Shown here one piece after another: positions 44,593 through 53,447 of a DNA stretch of 58,609 nt. Source of the DNA: Desulfurellales bacterium (lineage in GTDB: Bacteria > Campylobacterota_A > Desulfurellia > Desulfurellales > Hippeaceae); the NCBI GenBank assembly GCA_027014115.1, contig JALWEJ010000015.1:1-58609 (forward strand), written 5' to 3'. Numbering within the stretch: the first letter of the stretch is position 1; every line of letters starts with the position of its first letter. The notes beneath the pieces are model-generated. The model saw only the letters and a program-made list of their open reading frames with translations, did no database searches and was not told where the DNA came from. The translations under genes were made by a program, and so were the position numbers.

Positions 44593-45615
44593 CTAAAGAT
44601 ATTCTTCGATAAGCACTTCAGCTATCTTGACCGCATTTAAAGCAGAACCAATTCTTAAATTGTCTGCCGAGTTCCATGCACCAAATTCGTTGTCTGAAAC
44701 TCTATTAGCTCTCAACCTACTCACAAATACATCATCTTTTCCAACTGTATCAATTGCGGTAGAATACCTTAAATCTTTGTGATTATCAACCATTTTACAG
44801 CTATTTGAATTGTTTATCAAATTTTTTATGCTGTCAATATCAAAAGGCTTTTTTGTTGTTACATTAACAGATTCAAGATAACCTCTAAATATGGGCACAA
44901 CAGCCTGGGTTGCAAAAACAGACATGTTTTTTTCATGAAAAATTCTACCCATTTCATTCATTAGCCTATCCTCTTCTTCAAAGAATCTGTCATCTGACAA
45001 ATCACCAATACCTGATATGCAGTTGAAAACTATTTTTTGATTAAAAATCTTTGGCTTTATGTCTTCATGCCTAAACTCAAACCACGCCTTTGTCTGGTTA
45101 AACAACTCCTCTGTAGCACTCATACCAAATACTCCAGCAGAGGCGTATATAGATACAACAACCCTTTCTACTCCGTAGTTGTCAATAATGGGCTTAAGTG
45201 CCAAAGAAGTAACTGTTGATGAACAACTCGGCAAACAGATAATACCTCTGTTTTTATAAAAATCCATATCATCTTTATTTATATCTGCAACAACCATAGG
45301 AATATCCTTTTCGTTTCTGAAATAACCGCTTATATCAATCACTACACATCTGCTCTATGTGGAAATCTCCGCAAATTCTTTACTGATATTATTTGTGGCG
45401 CAAAAAAAGGCTATATCCACACCCTTAAACGACTGTTTATCAAGCACATCAATGTATATCTCTTTATTTTTATACGGCAGGCTTTTGCCCAAAAATTCAT
45501 CACTTGCCAAAAGCTTTACGGATTTTACAGGAAAATTTCTTTAATCCAGTATGGATATTAACTCCCTTCCAACAACACCTGTTGCGCCAACTATGGCTAT
45601 ATTGTATCCTTTTAA
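44593..45615 (-). pseudogene. Decayed paralogue of aspartate-semialdehyde dehydrogenase (USG-like)
   Basis: Reading one minus-strand frame from about 45615 to 44593 gives a full-length Asd-like protein interrupted by two in-frame stops: TAA at 45541-45543 (after GVVGRELISILD) and TAG at 45355-45357 (before CVVIDISGYF). The codon 5 bases after GGAGG, where the start belongs, is TTA. No frameshift is seen, and homology runs on both sides of each stop. An open stretch of 249 codons remains from a GTG at 45342, without a ribosome-binding site. Compared with asd it keeps the Cys (LPSCSST) but lacks the catalytic Gln (YASAGVFG) and His (FRGYLES). It was therefore probably a non-catalytic USG-1-type homologue before decay. 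Confidence 0.85.
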
Positions 45616-45666
45616 TTTATCCTCCTATATAATAATTTAATACATAGATTGATTTTTTAAACTTAA

Positions 45667-46233
45667 TTAAATAACTGTTGTGTTATTGAATTTGTTCATA
45701 GCTACAGTATAGCCATCTTCTATTATGCTTATTGCCGCATCTTTGGCATTTTCTGCGGCTTGTCTTATAATATTCAGCTCGTCTTTGTTGAATTGAGACA
45801 ATACATGTTCTTTTGGATTGCCTTTTTTGCCGACACCAATCTTAATTCTCACAAACTCTTTGCTGTTTATCGATTCTATTATGGATTGAACACCCCTATG
45901 TCCTCCGCTTGATGAGTTTTTCTTTATTTTTATTTTAGAAAACTCCATATCTATATCGTCATGAATAACTATGATATTGTCTACATCAATCTTATAGAAA
46001 TCGACAACCAAAGATACACTGATTCCGCTTAAATTCATGTATGTTGAAGGCTTCAAAACCAATATCTTCTGAGCATTATAATTAAAATCGCCTATATAAC
46101 CTCTGAATTTTTGTGATTGGGAGAAATTAAAATTGAAAGAAACGGATAGCAGATCACACACCATAAAACCCACATTGTGGGGTGTAAAAACATACCTGCT
46201 ACCCGGATTGCCTAAACCGACAATTAGATACAT
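45667..46233 (-). CDS. pth: Peptidyl-tRNA hydrolase
   Basis: Pth frees tRNA from prematurely released peptidyl-tRNA. The 188-residue protein begins LIVGLGNPGSRYVFTPHNVGFMVCD with the catalytic His in PHNVG. It continues KPSTYMNLSG, the catalytic Asp region VIHDDIDM and SGGHRGVQSI. The length is normal. No Shine-Dalgarno sequence is visible before the ATG, which lies 28 bases after the rplY stop. The rplY-pth order is common in bacteria. Confidence 0.96.
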   Translation of the reverse strand: MYLIVGLGNPGSRYVFTPHNVGFMVCDLLSVSFNFNFSQSQKFRGYIGDFNYNAQKILVLKPSTYMNLSGISVSLVVDFYKIDVDNIIVIHDDIDMEFSKIKIKKNSSSGGHRGVQSIIESINSKEFVRIKIGVGKKGNPKEHVLSQFNKDELNIIRQAAENAKDAAISIIEDGYTVAMNKFNNTTVI

Positions 46234-46261
46234 GATTAAGAGCTGCTTGTTGTGCGAAGCT

Positions 46262-46855
46262 CTATTCTACTTCCATCTCCTCCTCTTCTTCCTCTGCTGT
46301 CTCTTCTTCCTCTTTCACTCTACCCAAAACGGCAACGACTGTAAAGTTCTTGGTTGATTTAACCTTTACACCTTCAGGTATGTCCAAATCAAACACATGA
46401 ACAACATCGCCTATATTTAATTCCGTTACATCAACAACAATCTCGTTTGGAATAGCTTCCGGTAAAGCCTCAACCATAATTTTCTTCCTCGGCTGATACA
46501 AGTCACCACCCAGCTTAACGCCTTTTGACTCACCTTTAACAACCACAGGGACAAACAGGGTAACCGTTTTACCTTCTGTAAGCTTATAGAAATCTATATG
46601 TCTTATATCCTCAGTAACAGGATGCCACTGTATCTCTTTTACTATCACCTGATATTTGTTTTTACCTTCTACTTCAACCTCAAACTTGTCGTTTCTTCTG
46701 CTTTTTCTCAAAGCAGCTAATAAATCCGATTTATCCATTTCTATATGCTGATTATCAGTATCAATACCATATATAACTCCGGGTACTTTACCCTCTCTTC
46801 TAAGTTTTCTTGCAGCCTTTGTTCCAAGCTCCCTTTCTTTTGCAGTAATAATCAT
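46262..46855 (-). CDS. rplY: 50S ribosomal protein L25 (CTC/TL5 form)
   Basis: A 197-residue L25 of the long, general-stress type that binds 5S rRNA. The N-terminal domain begins ITAKERELGTKAARKLRREG and has VPGVIYGI. The C-terminal beta domain contains the HIDFYKL segment and EIVVDVTELNIGDVVHV. The tail is strongly acidic, mostly Glu over the last 18 residues. It lies between prs and pth in the classic prs-rplY-pth arrangement. Confidence 0.96.
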   Translation of the reverse strand: MIITAKERELGTKAARKLRREGKVPGVIYGIDTDNQHIEMDKSDLLAALRKSRRNDKFEVEVEGKNKYQVIVKEIQWHPVTEDIRHIDFYKLTEGKTVTLFVPVVVKGESKGVKLGGDLYQPRKKIMVEALPEAIPNEIVVDVTELNIGDVVHVFDLDIPEGVKVKSTKNFTVVAVLGRVKEEEETAEEEEEEMEVE

Positions 46856-46882
46856 CTTGCATCAACTCCCTTAACTTTTTAT

Positions 46883-47818
46883 TTATTCAAAAATAGCACT
46901 TAAAGATTCTTTATGATAAACCCTTCTTATGGCCTCACCTATAAGCTCACCTACAGATAAAACCTTAACTTTATCCGTTGGCGTTTTGTTGGAAAATTTT
47001 ATCGTATTCGTAACTACAAGCTCGACAATAGGCGACTCATTAATTTTATCAATAGCCTTCCCGCTTAAAATCGGATGTGTACAGCATGCGTATACAGCCT
47101 CAGCCCCTTCCTTATCCAACGCTTTTGCTGCATTTGTAAGTGTTCCTGCCGTATCGACTATATCATCAACAATAATAGCCGTTTTACCCTTTATGTCACC
47201 TATGATGTGCATAATCTCGCTAACATTGGGTTTTGGCCTTCTTTTATCTATAATGGCTATGGAACAGCCAAGTTTTTTTGCATAGTATCTTGCCCTTTCA
47301 ACACCGCCAGCATCGGGAGAAACTATAACAAGCTCATTTGCTGATATCTTTCTTATGTAGTCCAATAAAATAGGAGCAGCATATAAATGGTCTACCGGTA
47401 TATCAAAAAATCCCTGTATTTGACCTGCATGCAAATCCATAGACATTATTCTGTTTGCTCCCGCAACCGTTATCAAATCCGCCACAAGCTTTGCAGAAAT
47501 GGGCACTCTTGGCAAAACCTTTCTGTCCTGCCTTGCATAAGCATAATACGGAACAACAATATTTACGGAACTTGCACTTGACCTTTTCAAAGCATCAAGA
47601 GTGACAAGCAACTCCATTATGTTATCGTTTACAGGCGCAGAAAGAGACTGAATAAGAAAAACATCAGCACCTCTTACGCTTTCGTCTATCTGAACATAAA
47701 CCTCGCCGTCACTAAATCTTGATATTTCCGATTTGGCAAGCGGCTTTCCTAAATATTCACTAATCTCTTTTGCCAGCTCTATATTCGCCGTTCCACTAAT
47801 TAATTTAAGGCCTGTCAT
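46883..47818 (-). CDS. prs: Ribose-phosphate pyrophosphokinase
   Basis: Prs makes PRPP from ribose 5-phosphate and ATP for nucleotide, histidine and tryptophan synthesis. The 311-residue enzyme shows RFSDGEVYVQIDESVRG, the YYAYARQDRK ATP site, DLHAGQIQGFFDIPVDHLYA, and the PRPP loop VDDIVDTAGTL. All expected catalytic segments are present. GAAGAGAG precedes the ATG. It is 24 bases after the tRNA-Gln gene, so they may share a transcript. Confidence 0.97.
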   Translation of the reverse strand: MTGLKLISGTANIELAKEISEYLGKPLAKSEISRFSDGEVYVQIDESVRGADVFLIQSLSAPVNDNIMELLVTLDALKRSSASSVNIVVPYYAYARQDRKVLPRVPISAKLVADLITVAGANRIMSMDLHAGQIQGFFDIPVDHLYAAPILLDYIRKISANELVIVSPDAGGVERARYYAKKLGCSIAIIDKRRPKPNVSEIMHIIGDIKGKTAIIVDDIVDTAGTLTNAAKALDKEGAEAVYACCTHPILSGKAIDKINESPIVELVVTNTIKFSNKTPTDKVKVLSVGELIGEAIRRVYHKESLSAIFE

Positions 47819-47841
47819 ATTACTCTCTTCAATTTTTTCAA

Positions 47842-47915
47842 TGGCTGGGGTAGGTGGATTCGAACCACCGATCGAGGATCCAAAGTCCTCTGCCTTACCG
47901 CTTGGCTATACCCCA
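47842..47915 (-). tRNA. tRNA-Gln(TTG)
   Basis: The 74-base cloverleaf folds completely. A 7-bp acceptor stem (TGGGGTA with TACCCCA), D stem GCC/GGC, anticodon stem GAGGA/TCCTC with loop CTTTGGA and anticodon TTG, and T arm GGTGG/CCACC with TTCGAAT. Discriminator G and an encoded CCA end the gene. Confidence 0.97.
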
Positions 47916-47967
47916 AGAAAAACGGCTGTGCCACATCAAGAAGCACAGCACGATTGTTTCCTATTCT

Positions 47968-48252
47968 TTAAGAATTTTCTTCCTCTTGTTTCTCCTCAGA
48001 CATTGCTTTGTCGTATTCGCTCAAAACAGCTGTCTCAAGTTTCTGTCTCATGTCATTGTTTAGAGGATGGGCAACATCCTTAAAGCTTCCGTCTTTCATC
48101 TTTCTCGACGGCATAGCAACAAACAAACCCTTTTGTCCGCTGATAATCTTTAAATCTCTTACAACAAATTCATTGTCAAAAATTACTGTTGCAAAACCCT
48201 TTAGCTTTTCATCACCCTCAATAGGACTTACCCTTACTTCTGTAATCTCCAT
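47968..48252 (-). CDS. spoVG: SpoVG-family regulator
   Basis: A 94-residue SpoVG homologue, a small nucleic-acid-binding protein that acts as a site-specific regulator in Firmicutes and Borrelia. It begins EITEVRVSPIEGDEKLKGFA and has the signature VRDLKIISGQKGLFVAMPSRK, followed by FKDVAHPLNNDMRQKLE. The acidic C-terminus is also usual. Despite its name it occurs in many non-sporulating bacteria. It lies 6 bases after ispE with AAGGAAGG before the ATG. Confidence 0.95.
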   Translation of the reverse strand: MEITEVRVSPIEGDEKLKGFATVIFDNEFVVRDLKIISGQKGLFVAMPSRKMKDGSFKDVAHPLNNDMRQKLETAVLSEYDKAMSEEKQEEENS

Positions 48253-48258
48253 AAAGCT

Positions 48259-49125
48259 TTACCTTCCTTCATCTGCGAAATTTACTGTTTTACAAAAGAT
48301 ACCTTCTGAAACCAACATTTCCTCAATATCTTCCCCTGCTCTCACCTCCGGATTAGTAATTGAAAACATGCTTGCACCACTACCGGATAGCAGCGCATTA
48401 CCAAAATGTTTACTCAAAACAGATTTAAGCTTTTTAAGCTTGTAGAACTTTTTCAAAACTACCTCTTCCAAATCGTTGCAAAGATACGACATGGACGACT
48501 CAAGGTTACACCTGTCGCCATTAATAACAAATGGCATTTTATTGATAGGTTTGTCAATTGTCAACAAGAATTTTGAATATTGCTTATAAACATATGCCGT
48601 ACTGATATGAATTTTTGGAATTGCTAAAAAAACATTTAGCTTTTTTGTATCACAATCAATCTCATTAATAATCTCACCTCTGCCTTTTGCCAATGCAGCT
48701 GGGCTTTTCGATAAGAAAAAAGGAACATCGCTGCCAAGTGAGCATGCTATATCGTAAATTTCCTTATCGCTCAGAGGATAATCAAACAACTCATTCAAAC
48801 CGCATAAAGTGCATGCGGCGTTAGAACTACCACCTCCAAGACCCGAACCAAGAGGTATCGTTTTTTCAATGTCTATAGAAACAGCAGGAGAAATTCGGGC
48901 TTTTTCGAAAAATTTTTCAGCTGCACGATATGCAAGATTTTTTTTGTTGTTTATCTCTTCTATGTTTGTTTTTAGCACTATGGATTTTTTTTGGATTTTT
49001 TTCAACTCTATGTTATCAAAAAAATTAATCTTATGCATTAATGTTAAAAGTTCATGGTATCCGTCATGCCGTTTTTTCAAAACACACAAAAAAAGATTTA
49101 TTTTTGCAAAAGATTTCATAATCAA
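48259..49125 (-). CDS. ispE: 4-diphosphocytidyl-2-C-methyl-D-erythritol kinase
   Basis: IspE phosphorylates CDP-methylerythritol in the MEP route to isoprenoids, which also supplies the menaquinone side chain. This GHMP kinase has the N-terminal SFAKINLFLCVLKKRHDGYHEL, ATP-binding IPLGSGLGGGSSNAAC and the C-terminal LLSGSGASMFSI. Two starts are possible: TTG at 49125, 7 bases after GGGAG and overlapping the previous stop, or ATG two codons later. The ispE-spoVG order is conserved widely. The length of 288 is normal. Confidence 0.95.
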   Translation of the reverse strand: MIMKSFAKINLFLCVLKKRHDGYHELLTLMHKINFFDNIELKKIQKKSIVLKTNIEEINNKKNLAYRAAEKFFEKARISPAVSIDIEKTIPLGSGLGGGSSNAACTLCGLNELFDYPLSDKEIYDIACSLGSDVPFFLSKSPAALAKGRGEIINEIDCDTKKLNVFLAIPKIHISTAYVYKQYSKFLLTIDKPINKMPFVINGDRCNLESSMSYLCNDLEEVVLKKFYKLKKLKSVLSKHFGNALLSGSGASMFSITNPEVRAGEDIEEMLVSEGIFCKTVNFADEGR

Positions 49126-50384
49126 AACAAAGCTCCCAATTTTTTTGCCATACTTTTAACATCTGCTTTTATCTTTTCTTCGTCTATATTTACAAATTCC
49201 CTATCTTTCAAGATTATCCTGCCGTTAATAACAACTGTTGAAACATCTCTTGAATTTGCAGCATATGCGATATATGAATAGGGGTCGTACAACGGTACAG
49301 ACTCTAAAGAATCAAGTTTTATAATAACTATATCGGCTTTAAAACCCTCTTTTAATTTCCCCGATTTTTCAAAAATAGAGTTTGTAGCTATTTCAAATGT
49401 CTTTTTTGCGTTTAATGCTGTCTCATCACCGGATAAAACCTTTTGAACAAAACTCATGGTGCGCATCTCTTCTATAATATCTAGATTGTTGTTGCTTGCA
49501 GAGCCGTCTGTCCCCAACAGTATTTCAATGTCTTTATTCAACATTGCCGCAATAGGTGCTATACCACTTGCAAGCTTTAGGTTACTCTGCGGTACATTTA
49601 CAACCTTCGCTCCACTTTTGTTTATCAATTTCATATCATTATCGTTAGATGCAACACAGTGTGCAAGATAGGTGTTTTTGCCGAGCAAACCTACGCTATA
49701 CAAAACCTCAAGCGGTCTTTTTTTCTTATCTTTCAAAACCATTCTTACCTCACTGTCGGTTTCGTTTGCGTGTGTGTGGATAATTGAATTTGCTGCCGAT
49801 TTGGCTATTTTTTCCAAGCTTTCAACCGATAGTGTGTATGTAGAATGCGGCGCGAAACTTACCTTTATGTTGTCGCTTTCAAACTCCTTTTGAAGGGAAA
49901 TTGTTTTTGAAATTGCCTCTTGAGCATCTCTGCAGCTTGGCGTTTTAAAATCTATAACACCCTCACCTATCACACCCTTTAGGCCAATCTCAAGCGCCGC
50001 TTTTGCAACCTCTTCCTCAAAAAAGTACATATCCATAAAACAGCCAACACCGCTTCTTATCATCTCAAGCATGGATAATTTTGAGCACGTATAGACCATT
50101 TCTTTGTTCACATTCTCAGCCTCACTTGGAAAAATATGGTTATTCAGCCACTCCATTAACGACAAATCATCAGCCATACCCCTAAAAAGACTCATTGCAA
50201 GATGCGTGTGGGCGTTGCAGAATGTCGGTATAACAAGACAATTTTGTGCATCAATCACAGAATCTGCTCTTTGTTTATCTATATTTTTTGATATTTTGAC
50301 TATTGTGTCGTTTTCTATAAGTATATCGCATATTTTATCATTACCTTTTAGACAATACCCGTTTTTTATTAGTATTCGGCTCAT
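49122..50384 (-). CDS. Amidohydrolase of the MTA/SAH deaminase family
   Basis: A 420-residue metal-dependent deaminase. Metal ligands are seen in FCNAHTHLAMSLFRGMADD, HTHANETDSEVRM, AHCVASND and LGTDGSASNNNLD. The MSLFRGMADD stretch is typical of 5'-methylthioadenosine/S-adenosylhomocysteine deaminases and of aminodeoxyfutalosine deaminase (MqnX), which belong to one family. Two contexts compete. A purine nucleoside phosphorylase gene overlaps its start, which fits deamination-first MTA salvage. The genome also has mqnE and mqnC, and some aminofutalosine pathways use such a deaminase. I cannot choose between them from sequence. Confidence 0.88.
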   Translation of the reverse strand: MSRILIKNGYCLKGNDKICDILIENDTIVKISKNIDKQRADSVIDAQNCLVIPTFCNAHTHLAMSLFRGMADDLSLMEWLNNHIFPSEAENVNKEMVYTCSKLSMLEMIRSGVGCFMDMYFFEEEVAKAALEIGLKGVIGEGVIDFKTPSCRDAQEAISKTISLQKEFESDNIKVSFAPHSTYTLSVESLEKIAKSAANSIIHTHANETDSEVRMVLKDKKKRPLEVLYSVGLLGKNTYLAHCVASNDNDMKLINKSGAKVVNVPQSNLKLASGIAPIAAMLNKDIEILLGTDGSASNNNLDIIEEMRTMSFVQKVLSGDETALNAKKTFEIATNSIFEKSGKLKEGFKADIVIIKLDSLESVPLYDPYSYIAYAANSRDVSTVVINGRIILKDREFVNIDEEKIKADVKSMAKKLGALF

Positions 50385-51190
50385 TCTACACCCTCTAAAA
50401 ATTTATTTAACAGAAGGGAGAGTTTTTTTGATGAATTTTTTGCTGTCTTAATTACAGAATCGAGAGGGGCTTTTGACATGCAGTCCGGTTTATTTAGATT
50501 TGTTATTATGGATACGGATACACAATCTATACCCATATGCCTCAATGCTATCACCTCAGGCACTGTTGACATACCTACGGCATCAGCGCCAATCATTCTA
50601 AAAAATCTTGTTTCTGCGGGTGTCTCCATAGACGGACCGCTTACGCCTATATAAACACCCTCCTGTAGTTCAATTTTGTTTTCTACAGCTGTTTTTTTAA
50701 GTTTCTCCATATATTTTTTATTGTAGGGTTCACTCATGTCGGGAAATTTTTCTCCAAGTTCGTCTATATTCTTACCCTTAAGTGGATTTGCTCCCATCAT
50801 ATTTATATGGTCATTTGCAGCCATCAAATCACCTTTTTTAAAATTGGGGTTTAATCCTCCGGCAGCATTTGTCAAAATCACAAGCTTTGCACCGCACATG
50901 CCGAGCAGCCTTGCCAAAAAAACAACCTCGTACATAGAATAGTCCTCATAATAATGAAATCTCCCGTTTGCAACAACTATTTTTTTGCTTTTCATTCTAA
51001 TGTATTCAAAAAATCCTTTATGTGACGGTGTTGTTGGTTTTGGCATGTTTGGTATTTGAGCATACTCAAGTCTCTTTTTTGTATCGTAATTAATATCTAT
51101 ATTTATACCTGTTCCCGTGATAATCGCATAATCAATTTCACCTGCAAGATTTAAAAATACCTCTTTTGCCTGCTTTAGTTTTAAAAACAT
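50381..51190 (-). CDS. Purine nucleoside phosphorylase (trimeric type)
   Basis: A 269-residue phosphorylase that splits purine nucleosides to base and ribose 1-phosphate. Active-site stretches are GRFHYYEDYSMYEV, LTNAAGGLNPNF, SGPSMETPAETRF and AVGMSTVPEVIALRHMGI. The ATG at 51190 sits directly behind GGAGGAGGA; the frame stays open upstream but that stretch is not family-like. The stop overlaps the deaminase start (ATGA). With that partner it may act on methylthioinosine or inosine. The purine preference is unproven. Confidence 0.9.
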   Translation of the reverse strand: MFLKLKQAKEVFLNLAGEIDYAIITGTGINIDINYDTKKRLEYAQIPNMPKPTTPSHKGFFEYIRMKSKKIVVANGRFHYYEDYSMYEVVFLARLLGMCGAKLVILTNAAGGLNPNFKKGDLMAANDHINMMGANPLKGKNIDELGEKFPDMSEPYNKKYMEKLKKTAVENKIELQEGVYIGVSGPSMETPAETRFFRMIGADAVGMSTVPEVIALRHMGIDCVSVSIITNLNKPDCMSKAPLDSVIKTAKNSSKKLSLLLNKFLEGVE

Positions 51191-51209
51191 GTCCTCCTCC
51201 AACAATTGT

Positions 51210-51223
51210 CTTGTAATTACAAG
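51210..51223. promoter_or_regulatory. Perfect 14-bp palindrome before the phosphorylase operon
   Basis: CTTGTAATTACAAG is self-complementary. It lies 20 bases before the phosphorylase ATG and next to a minus-strand TATATT (51225-51230) that could be a -10 box. The position fits an operator, but the -35 is poor and no regulator is in the window. Confidence 0.4.
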
Positions 51224-51346
51224 CAATATAGCAAAACAGACACGCAAAAAAAACAAAAATCTCTTCTTTTGCTCATGGTAACTGGTCCAATTGCTTTAGG
51301 TGGTAAGTATGTTGGGACATATCTGGTTTATTCAAATCTATAGAAA

Positions 51347-51375
51347 TTGAATTTTTCAAACAAACAATATAATAT
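51347..51375 (+). promoter_or_regulatory. Putative promoter for ychF-ribF with a near-palindrome over the -10
   Basis: TTGAAT (51347-51352), 17 bases, TAATAT (51370-51375). An imperfect inverted repeat, CAAACAATATA with TATATTGGTTTG (one-base bulge), covers the -10 region at 51361-51385. Confidence 0.5.
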
Positions 51376-51412
51376 ATATTGGTTTGAATTTGACAAAAAG
51401 AGAGGATGTGTC

Positions 51413-52510
51413 ATGGGATTTAAATGCGGTATCGTGGGTTTGCCAAATGTTGGAAAATCCACAACATTTAATGCTTTAAGCAGGGGTTCTGCCGAGAGTT
51501 CGAATTTTCCTTTTTGCACAATAGAGCCGAATGTCGGCATAGCGTCCGTTAACGATAAAAGACTCTACAAACTCGTTGAGATGGTCAATCCTAAAAAAGT
51601 TACACCGGCGGTTGTTGAGTTTGTGGATATTGCAGGATTGGTAAAGGGTGCGAGCACGGGTGCAGGTCTTGGCAATAAATTTTTATCTCACATAAGAGAT
51701 GTTCAGGTTGTTGTGCATGTTGTCAGATGCTTTGAAGATGAAGATATTGTGCATCAGGAGGGCAGTGTTGACCCCAGAAGGGATATTGAAACAATAGATA
51801 CAGAGCTTATGCTTGCGGATTTGCAGACAATTGAAAATAGGATGAATAAATCATCAAAGTTGGCAAAATCCGGTGATAAACACTACAAACAGGAAATGGA
51901 AGTTTTGGGAAAGTTTAAAGAGCAGCTTGAAAAAGGTGAACCGCTCAGAATGAATGATAAGCATACAAAAGATGAGCTTTTGCTTATAAATGAACTTAGG
52001 CTGTTATCGGCAAAGCCGGTTATCTATGTTGCCAATGTTTCAGAAGATGAATTAAACGGCAACAAATACTCAACTGTTGTTGAAGATACAGCAAAAAAAG
52101 AAAATGCCCCCGTTATCGTTCTATCAAGCAAAATAGAAGAGGAAATATCAAAACTTGATACAGATGAAGAAAAGAGAGAGTTTATGGAGATGCTGGGATT
52201 GGAGGAATCCGGTCTTGATAAACTAATAAAAACAGGTTACTCGATGCTCGGTTTGATTACATTCTTTACAGCAGGAGAAAAAGAGGTTAGGGGCTGGACA
52301 ATAAAAAAAGAGACAACGGCAAAAGAGGCGGCAGGCACAATCCACAGCGATATAGAGAGGGGTTTTATTAGAGCGGAGATTATTTCATACGATGATTATG
52401 TGGCGGTTGGCGGAGAAAAGAATGCCAAAGAAAAAGGTTTGATGCGGCTTGAGGGAAAAGATTATATTATGCAGGACGGAGATGTTGTATATTTCAGGTT
52501 TAATGTATGA
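51413..52510 (+). CDS. ychF: Redox-regulated ATPase YchF (Obg-like)
   Basis: A 365-residue P-loop protein of the Obg family that binds ATP and associates with ribosomes. G1 is GLPNVGKST, G3 DIAGLVKGA, and G4 is NVSE instead of NKxD, the feature that gives YchF its ATP preference. A coiled coil follows around residues 130-200 and a TGS domain ends in MQDGDVVYFRFNV. I use the ATG at 51413 after GAGAGG. An upstream in-frame ATG at 51347 falls inside the promoter. The stop overlaps ribF (ATGA). Confidence 0.96.
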   Translation: MGFKCGIVGLPNVGKSTTFNALSRGSAESSNFPFCTIEPNVGIASVNDKRLYKLVEMVNPKKVTPAVVEFVDIAGLVKGASTGAGLGNKFLSHIRDVQVVVHVVRCFEDEDIVHQEGSVDPRRDIETIDTELMLADLQTIENRMNKSSKLAKSGDKHYKQEMEVLGKFKEQLEKGEPLRMNDKHTKDELLLINELRLLSAKPVIYVANVSEDELNGNKYSTVVEDTAKKENAPVIVLSSKIEEEISKLDTDEEKREFMEMLGLEESGLDKLIKTGYSMLGLITFFTAGEKEVRGWTIKKETTAKEAAGTIHSDIERGFIRAEIISYDDYVAVGGEKNAKEKGLMRLEGKDYIMQDGDVVYFRFNV

Positions 52511-53421
52511 AAATAATAAGGGATATTAGCAGCAGATGTAACATAAAAAATCCGGTTGTGGCACTCGGTAATTTTGATGGTATACATATAGGGCATCAGG
52601 CACTTATTAAAAAAGCCGTATCCATGGCAGGCTCCATTGACGGAACACCCGTTTTATTCACATTTTATCCGCATCCCTTAAAGATTATAAAACAAAAAGC
52701 TGCACCGTTTATTATTCAGCGTTTTAAGGAAAAAGCAAAGATATCAGAGAATCTCGGAATCGAAATTGTTGTATGTGCAAAATTTACTAAAGAATTTGCA
52801 AATATGAATCCGAAAAATTTCATAGCAGATATACTTGTGAAGAATCTTGGTATAAAGGGTGTCTGTGTAGGGCATGATTATACATTTGGAGAGGGTGGAA
52901 GAGGCAGTATAAAGACATTGAGGGAGTATTCAAATGTATACGGTTTTGAACTTGTGGTTATACCGCCTGTAAAGATTGACGGCATAATCGTTAGTTCAAC
53001 AAAAATCAGAGAGTTTTTAAGAAACGGTGAGATAAGCAAAGCAAACAAATTTTTGGGGCGTCCTTATTCTATCGCAGGTGTTGTGGCAAAAGGTGACGGA
53101 CGTGGAAGCGGTCTTGGTTTTCCCACTGCAAACATATACCCAAAAAATGAGATAATGCTAAAAAACGGTGTTTATGCAGCCTATGTTTTTTTAAAAGGTA
53201 AAAAATACAAAGCAGCCGTTAATGTGGGTTTTAATCCAACATTTAAAGGAAAAGATAAACACATAGAGGCATTTTTAATAAATTTTGACAAAGATATATA
53301 CGGTCAAAAAATAGAGATAGAATTTATGCAGTTTGTAAGAAGCGAACAGAGATTTAAGAGGGTTGAGGATTTGATTGCACAAATAGGAAAAGATGTAAAA
53401 CAGATAGAAACCATTCTTTAA
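52507..53421 (+). CDS. ribF: Bifunctional riboflavin kinase/FAD synthetase
   Basis: RibF makes FMN and then FAD. The N-terminal nucleotidyltransferase has ALGNFDGIHIGHQALI, FYPHPL and IVSSTKIREFLRNGEI. The C-terminal flavokinase begins GRPYSIAGVVAKGDGRG, continues GLGFPTANIYP and ends near IEIEFMQFVRSEQRF. The length of 304 is standard. It overlaps ychF by 4 bases. The next gene, a nitroreductase, would use its product as cofactor. Confidence 0.96.
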   Translation: MKIIRDISSRCNIKNPVVALGNFDGIHIGHQALIKKAVSMAGSIDGTPVLFTFYPHPLKIIKQKAAPFIIQRFKEKAKISENLGIEIVVCAKFTKEFANMNPKNFIADILVKNLGIKGVCVGHDYTFGEGGRGSIKTLREYSNVYGFELVVIPPVKIDGIIVSSTKIREFLRNGEISKANKFLGRPYSIAGVVAKGDGRGSGLGFPTANIYPKNEIMLKNGVYAAYVFLKGKKYKAAVNVGFNPTFKGKDKHIEAFLINFDKDIYGQKIEIEFMQFVRSEQRFKRVEDLIAQIGKDVKQIETIL

Positions 53422-53447
53422 ATTTTTAACTTTTTAGAAGGTGACTT

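Noticed and set aside
45359-45544. A 61-codon plus-strand frame over the pseudogene
   Set aside because: Its ends coincide with the minus-strand stops and it has no ribosome-binding site; it only reflects the decayed antisense frame.
51347-51412. N-terminal extension of YchF from the ATG at 51347
   Set aside because: It would start within the predicted -35 box, and the family sequence begins at MGFKCGIVGLP after a good GAGAGG.
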